Assembly: GCF_025403375.1 (NCBI RefSeq)
Contig: NZ_JAMPTM010000024.1
Location: forward strand, 1-43,993
DNA: 43,993 nt
Reading direction: 5' to 3'
DNA from: Frankia gtarii
GTDB taxonomy: Bacteria; Actinomycetota; Actinomycetes; Frankiales; Frankiaceae
The notes beneath the pieces were generated by a model. That model was given only the letters and a program-made list of their open reading frames with translations. It was not told the origin of the DNA and did not search any database. The position numbers and the translations under genes were made by a program. Numbering within the stretch: the first letter of the stretch is position 1; the number at the start of each line of letters is the position of its first letter. This document shows positions 40,829 through 43,993 of the stretch, piece by piece.

Positions 40829-41383
40829 ATGACTGTCGGAAATCGCGCGCTCTACATCGTCGTCTGCGGCGGCGGATACCCCGCCGACGACCTCCCCGTC
40901 TTCGTCAAGCAGGCGCAGGCCACCGGCTGGGACATCCGGGTCGTCGCCACTCCGTCGTCGCTGAAGTTCATCGACACCGGGCTGCTCGCCAGCCTCACCG
41001 GCCACGGGGTGCGCAGCGAGTACGCGCTGGTCGAGGACGACAACGAGGAGCGCCCGGTACCCGACGCCATCGTGGTGGCGCCGGCCACCTTCAACACGGT
41101 GAACAAGTTCGCGGGCGGAATCTCGGACACCCTCGCGCTGAGCCTGCTCAACGAGACCATCTGCTCGGGGATCCCCATCATCATCGGGCTGCCGCCGAAC
41201 CCGACCCACGCGAAGCATCCCGCGTTCCTCGCGAACATCGCGACCCTGCGGTCCTGGGGCGTGCAGGTGATCTTCGAATACGAGGACGTCGTGCTGGAGG
41301 ACATTCCAGACATAGAGGCGTGGAAGGCCCTGTTCCCCTGGCAGAAGCTCCTCGACGCGCTCGAGGCCGCGAAGACCCCCTGA
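40829..41383 (+). CDS. HFCD-type flavoprotein, copy 2
   Basis: A 184-residue FMN-binding protein, paralogous to the one at 22456: YIVVCGGGYPADDLPVF, then VVAPATFNTVNKFAGGISDT, then NIATLRSWGVQVIFEYED. The same His of Cys decarboxylases seems to be missing (NEERPVPDAIVVAPAT). The ATG at 40829 begins just before the conserved first strand; ATG 40814 is also in frame, and neither has a good ribosome site. It probably shares a transcript with the GNAT-AAA gene. A 12-bp direct repeat (ACGTTCGGCGGC) lies on both sides, at 40727 and 41387. Confidence 0.82.
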   Translation: MTVGNRALYIVVCGGGYPADDLPVFVKQAQATGWDIRVVATPSSLKFIDTGLLASLTGHGVRSEYALVEDDNEERPVPDAIVVAPATFNTVNKFAGGISDTLALSLLNETICSGIPIIIGLPPNPTHAKHPAFLANIATLRSWGVQVIFEYEDVVLEDIPDIEAWKALFPWQKLLDALEAAKTP

Positions 41384-41410
41384 CGCACGTTCGGCGGCCA
41401 TCAACCTGAT

Positions 41411-41450
41411 CCGGGTGACCGTGCGAGAGATCCACCGCACGGTCACCCGG
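41411..41450. terminator. Bidirectional terminator-like hairpin
   Basis: A perfect 15-bp inverted repeat, CCGGGTGACCGTGCG at 41411-41425 and its complement at 41436-41450, with a 10-base loop. It lies exactly between two convergent genes (ending at 41383 and 41458). No T-tract follows, as is common in high-GC actinobacteria. Confidence 0.75.
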
Positions 41451-41457
41451 CTGTCGG

Positions 41458-42555
41458 CTAAGCGGTGGCGGGCGCAGGTTGGCCCGCCCGCGTCCGCAAC
41501 CCGGTGCGGAAGGCCGCTCCGGCCAGGAACAGCAGTCCGACGCCCGCCCAGACGGCGAGGCAGACGACGCCGGAGGCGATGCCGCGCCCGTCGAAGTACT
41601 GGACACCGCGCAGCACCGACAGGCCGCCGCCATGGGGGAAGTACGGGGTCAGCGCGGCGTAGAAGTCGTTGAGCAACGGCCGGCCCACCGGCCCGCCCGC
41701 GCTGGGGTTGCCGAGAATCGTCAGCGTCAACGTGAGCACGATGGAGGCCAGCGTTCCGAACCGCGCCGCGACGCCCGTGCAGGCCAGGCAGATCGCCGTC
41801 GTGTAACCCCAGAGCACGGCGAACAGCAGCACGGGATGGCCGGCCAGCGCGCCGTACACCCCGTCCACGAACACCGTGGCCACCAGGCTGAGCAGGCCGG
41901 TGAAGAACGTCAGGAATCCGACCCGCATCCCCATGTGCCGGAGATTACGAACGGTGCCCAGGACCCGCCCCAGCACCGTGGCACCAAGCGCGCTCCCGAT
42001 CGCCAGGAAGACGATGGCATAGAACTCGATCGTTCCGCTGGGATTACTCGACGCGGTCGGGGCCAGGTCCGTGACGGTCAGCTTTGTCCCGCTCGCGGCG
42101 GCGAACCGCTCGCCCACCTGGACCAGTGCCGCCTGGACGGAGCGCGAAGCCCCGCTGGCGACCAGCAAGGTGGCCGAGCCCGCTCCGGTGAAGGCCAACG
42201 CTCCGTACACGGTGCGGTGCTCGACCGCTCGCCGCGCCGCGGCCAGGTCGTCGACCTGACGTACGCCCAGTGCGGGCGACGCATCGAGCTGATCGGCGAC
42301 CGCCCGCGGCGCCGCCACCGCAAAGCTGATGTCGTGCGGGGAGACCTTCCCGAAGGCACTCGCGTAGCTGCACATCAGAGCCATGACGACGGCGATCAGG
42401 GCGACGGAGGCGATGAGGCCGTTACGCAGCGGCTCGAGAGAACCCGGGCCCTCCTCCTGCAACGGGCCGCCGGCAATGGTCTCGGCGGCGACGTGAGGCT
42501 GCGCCGACGCCGACGCCGACATCCCTTCGAGGCCCTCGCGCTGTCCGTCAACCAT
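41458..42555 (-). CDS. Membrane protein, YhgE/Pip or DUF3533-like
   Basis: A 365-residue membrane protein. One helix near residues 46-68 (LIASVALIAVVMALMCSYAS) is followed by a soluble outer region of about 110 residues (AVADQLDASPALGVRQVDDL, VYGALAFTG), then five helices from about 175 on (FYAIVFLAIGSALGATVLG through VCLAVWAGVGLLFLAGAAF). This layout is that of YhgE/Pip and ABC-2-type permeases without ATPase. Some relatives act in type VII secretion or as phage receptors; this one is unassigned. The ATG at 42555 is preferred; a longer frame starts at 42603 and a shorter one at 42522. Confidence 0.75.
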   Translation of the reverse strand: MVDGQREGLEGMSASASAQPHVAAETIAGGPLQEEGPGSLEPLRNGLIASVALIAVVMALMCSYASAFGKVSPHDISFAVAAPRAVADQLDASPALGVRQVDDLAAARRAVEHRTVYGALAFTGAGSATLLVASGASRSVQAALVQVGERFAAASGTKLTVTDLAPTASSNPSGTIEFYAIVFLAIGSALGATVLGRVLGTVRNLRHMGMRVGFLTFFTGLLSLVATVFVDGVYGALAGHPVLLFAVLWGYTTAICLACTGVAARFGTLASIVLTLTLTILGNPSAGGPVGRPLLNDFYAALTPYFPHGGGLSVLRGVQYFDGRGIASGVVCLAVWAGVGLLFLAGAAFRTGLRTRAGQPAPATA

Positions 42556-42695
42556 GCAATCCCATCCCATCCATTTGTTGAAAATCACAATCAGTGTGGC
42601 CATAGGTGCGGAACAGTCACGACCCTATTCCGCCGCCCGCGTCGGGCGCGGCGCCCAGCACCAGAGCGATCCGTCCCATCGCACAGCGCGGCCGG

Positions 42696-43993
42696 TCAGG
42701 CGTGTAGCGGCAGGTCCACGGTCACGGCGGTCGGGCCGCCGGGTGGGCTGGTGACGGCGAGCCAGCCGTCCACGGTGTGGACCCGCTCCGCCAGGCCCGC
42801 GAGCCCCCCGCCGCCGGGGTCGAGGCGCGCCCCGCCGGTACCGTCGTCGCCGACGACGACGCGCACCCGCCTGGCCCGCCCGATGATGCTGACGTGCGCC
42901 TCGCCGGCGTGGCTGTGCTTGGCGGCGTTGGCCAGCAGCTCGGCGACGCAGAAGTAGGCGATCGTCTCGATCGCCGCCGACGGGCGGTCCGGCAGGTCGA
43001 CGCTCACCCGCACCGGCAGTGCGCTGCTCTCCGTCAGGCCGGCGGTGAGGCTCGCGAGCGCGGCGTCGAGGCCCCGGTCGAGGATCGGCGGGTGGATCCC
43101 GCGAGCCAGGTTCCGCAGTTCGACGAGGGCCTCCTTGACGTCGCGGTGGGCCGCGTCGACGAGCGTGCGGGTGGTGTTCAGATCGACGGCGTCCCCGTCG
43201 GCGGCGAGGTGCTCGCGGGCGATGCCGAGGTTCATCGCCATCGCCACCAGCCGGGCCTGCGCCCCGTCGTGCAGGTCGCGTTCGATGCGGCGCAGCGCCG
43301 CGGCCGAGTCGTCCACGGCGGTGGCGCGGGTGCGTTCCAGGTCGCGCACCCGCTGCGTGGTGAGGGATCGTCGGGTCGGGCCGAGCAGGCCGCGGATCAG
43401 CAGCACGTCCAGGTGCGCCAGCCCGCGCACCGTCCAGCGGGCGACGGGCAGCAGGAGCAGCCCGGTCACGGTCACCGCGGCGATGAGGGGGGCGGTGTCG
43501 AGGAAGAAGTCGGTGCCGAACGAGGCACCGCGGTGCCCGTGCCCGTCGCTGTCGCGCTGCATCGGCAGGAACGGCCGCCACACCACGTAGGTGGCCCCGC
43601 CCAGCGCGTAGGACCACAGCGTGATCGAGACGACCCCGCCGGCCACCGCGAGCGGGTACTTCAGCAGCAGGTAGGAAAGGGCCCGCCAGCCGACCGTGTC
43701 GCCCAGCCCCGCTCGGATCCAGCCGGACGCGCCCGGGCGGCGGGGCCGGAACGGGCGGGGCGCGGGAACGCCCGCGTCGAGCAGCCTGGCAGCCAGCCGC
43801 CGGTTCACCTCGCCGAGCCGGCGGGCGCCGACGATCAGGGCCGCCAGCAGCGGCAGGCCGATGACGGTCGCGGCGAGGCTGGCGCCGACGGAGATCGCGA
43901 CGACCGCGTAGGCGAAGCCGAGGATGCCCAGCGGCAGCCCGAGCAGAACGTAGGCGAACTCCCGGTGTGCCCGCCGGCGCGGCGGTCCAGGCT
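42696..43993 (-). CDS. Histidine kinase with sensor domain, 5' end outside window
   Basis: The 3' 432 codons or so of a NarL-type sensor kinase. The frame is open to the window end: upstream of a possible GTG at 43808 the codons still read a membrane segment (YVLLGLPLGILGFAYAVVAI, then TVIGLPLLAALIVGARRLGE), typical of the actinobacterial putative sensor domain. So the gene is larger than 370 codons and partial here. Further membrane helices follow near 43650 and 43470. The dimerisation helix is RRIERDLHDGAQARL with the phospho-His, and the ATPase has ELLANAAKHSHAG and a G-rich GGGGLAGLAERV. Its response regulator is not in the window; it may lie downstream of other genes or beyond the edge. 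Confidence 0.88.
   Translation of the reverse strand, partial: PGPPRRRAHREFAYVLLGLPLGILGFAYAVVAISVGASLAATVIGLPLLAALIVGARRLGEVNRRLAARLLDAGVPAPRPFRPRRPGASGWIRAGLGDTVGWRALSYLLLKYPLAVAGGVVSITLWSYALGGATYVVWRPFLPMQRDSDGHGHRGASFGTDFFLDTAPLIAAVTVTGLLLLPVARWTVRGLAHLDVLLIRGLLGPTRRSLTTQRVRDLERTRATAVDDSAAALRRIERDLHDGAQARLVAMAMNLGIAREHLAADGDAVDLNTTRTLVDAAHRDVKEALVELRNLARGIHPPILDRGLDAALASLTAGLTESSALPVRVSVDLPDRPSAAIETIAYFCVAELLANAAKHSHAGEAHVSIIGRARRVRVVVGDDGTGGARLDPGGGGLAGLAERVHTVDGWLAVTSPPGGPTAVTVDLPLHA

Overview
The window is about 44 kb of very GC-rich DNA with dense genes, many GTG and some TTG starts, short GTGA start/stop overlaps, and gene families typical of actinobacteria: F420-type LLM oxidoreductase, cytochrome P450, receptor-like Ser/Thr kinase, NarL-type two-component systems, IclR, TetR and MmyB-like regulators. 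A Frankia-like or other filamentous actinobacterium is my best guess from gene content and style only. I see no rRNA or tRNA genes, no CRISPR array and no recognisable transposase or integrase.

Layout. 0.2-2.1 kb: an XRE/MmyB-type regulator divergent from an LLM flavin oxidoreductase. 2.0-8.7 kb: an IclR regulator divergent from glycolate oxidase GlcD, malate synthase G, a thiolase and a crotonase-fold protein; together they suggest C2 (glycolate/glyoxylate) assimilation plus acyl-CoA metabolism. 8.8-11.3 kb: a small membrane protein, then about 1.1 kb with no convincing gene but with a nested hairpin and a dispersed palindromic repeat, then a lower-GC orphan gene. 11.4-17.5 kb: a TetR regulator divergent from P450, limonene-epoxide-hydrolase/SnoaL-fold protein, thioredoxin-fold protein, APH-fold protein and a second thioredoxin-fold paralogue. 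Four of these five genes carry a rare TTA codon. 17.5-25.5 kb (all minus strand): a small membrane protein, an MFS transporter fused to a beta-propeller, a DMF-amidase-like lipoprotein, a small helical protein, an HFCD-type flavoprotein, and a receptor kinase with an extracellular propeller.

25.9-32.1 kb is the most interesting part: a tightly coupled three-gene cassette. It encodes (1) a TIR domain joined to a PD-(D/E)XK/DUF559-like nuclease, (2) a small protein that looks like two winged helices around a disordered linker, and (3) an 1,111-residue protein with two P-loop ATPase modules, an AAA module followed by a HerA/VirB4-like module. This looks like an anti-phage or other conflict system with two effector activities on one polypeptide. 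A large PIN-like (DUF4935-type) nuclease and a Nudix hydrolase follow directly and may be accessories.

34.2-44 kb: a secreted phytase/esterase-like propeller, a NarL-type response regulator and histidine kinase, an allene-oxide-cyclase-like lipoprotein, a GNAT-AAA+ fusion, a second copy of the HFCD-type flavoprotein, a YhgE/Pip-like membrane protein, and the 3' part of another histidine kinase running off the window end. The two flavoprotein paralogues bracket the conflict cassette.
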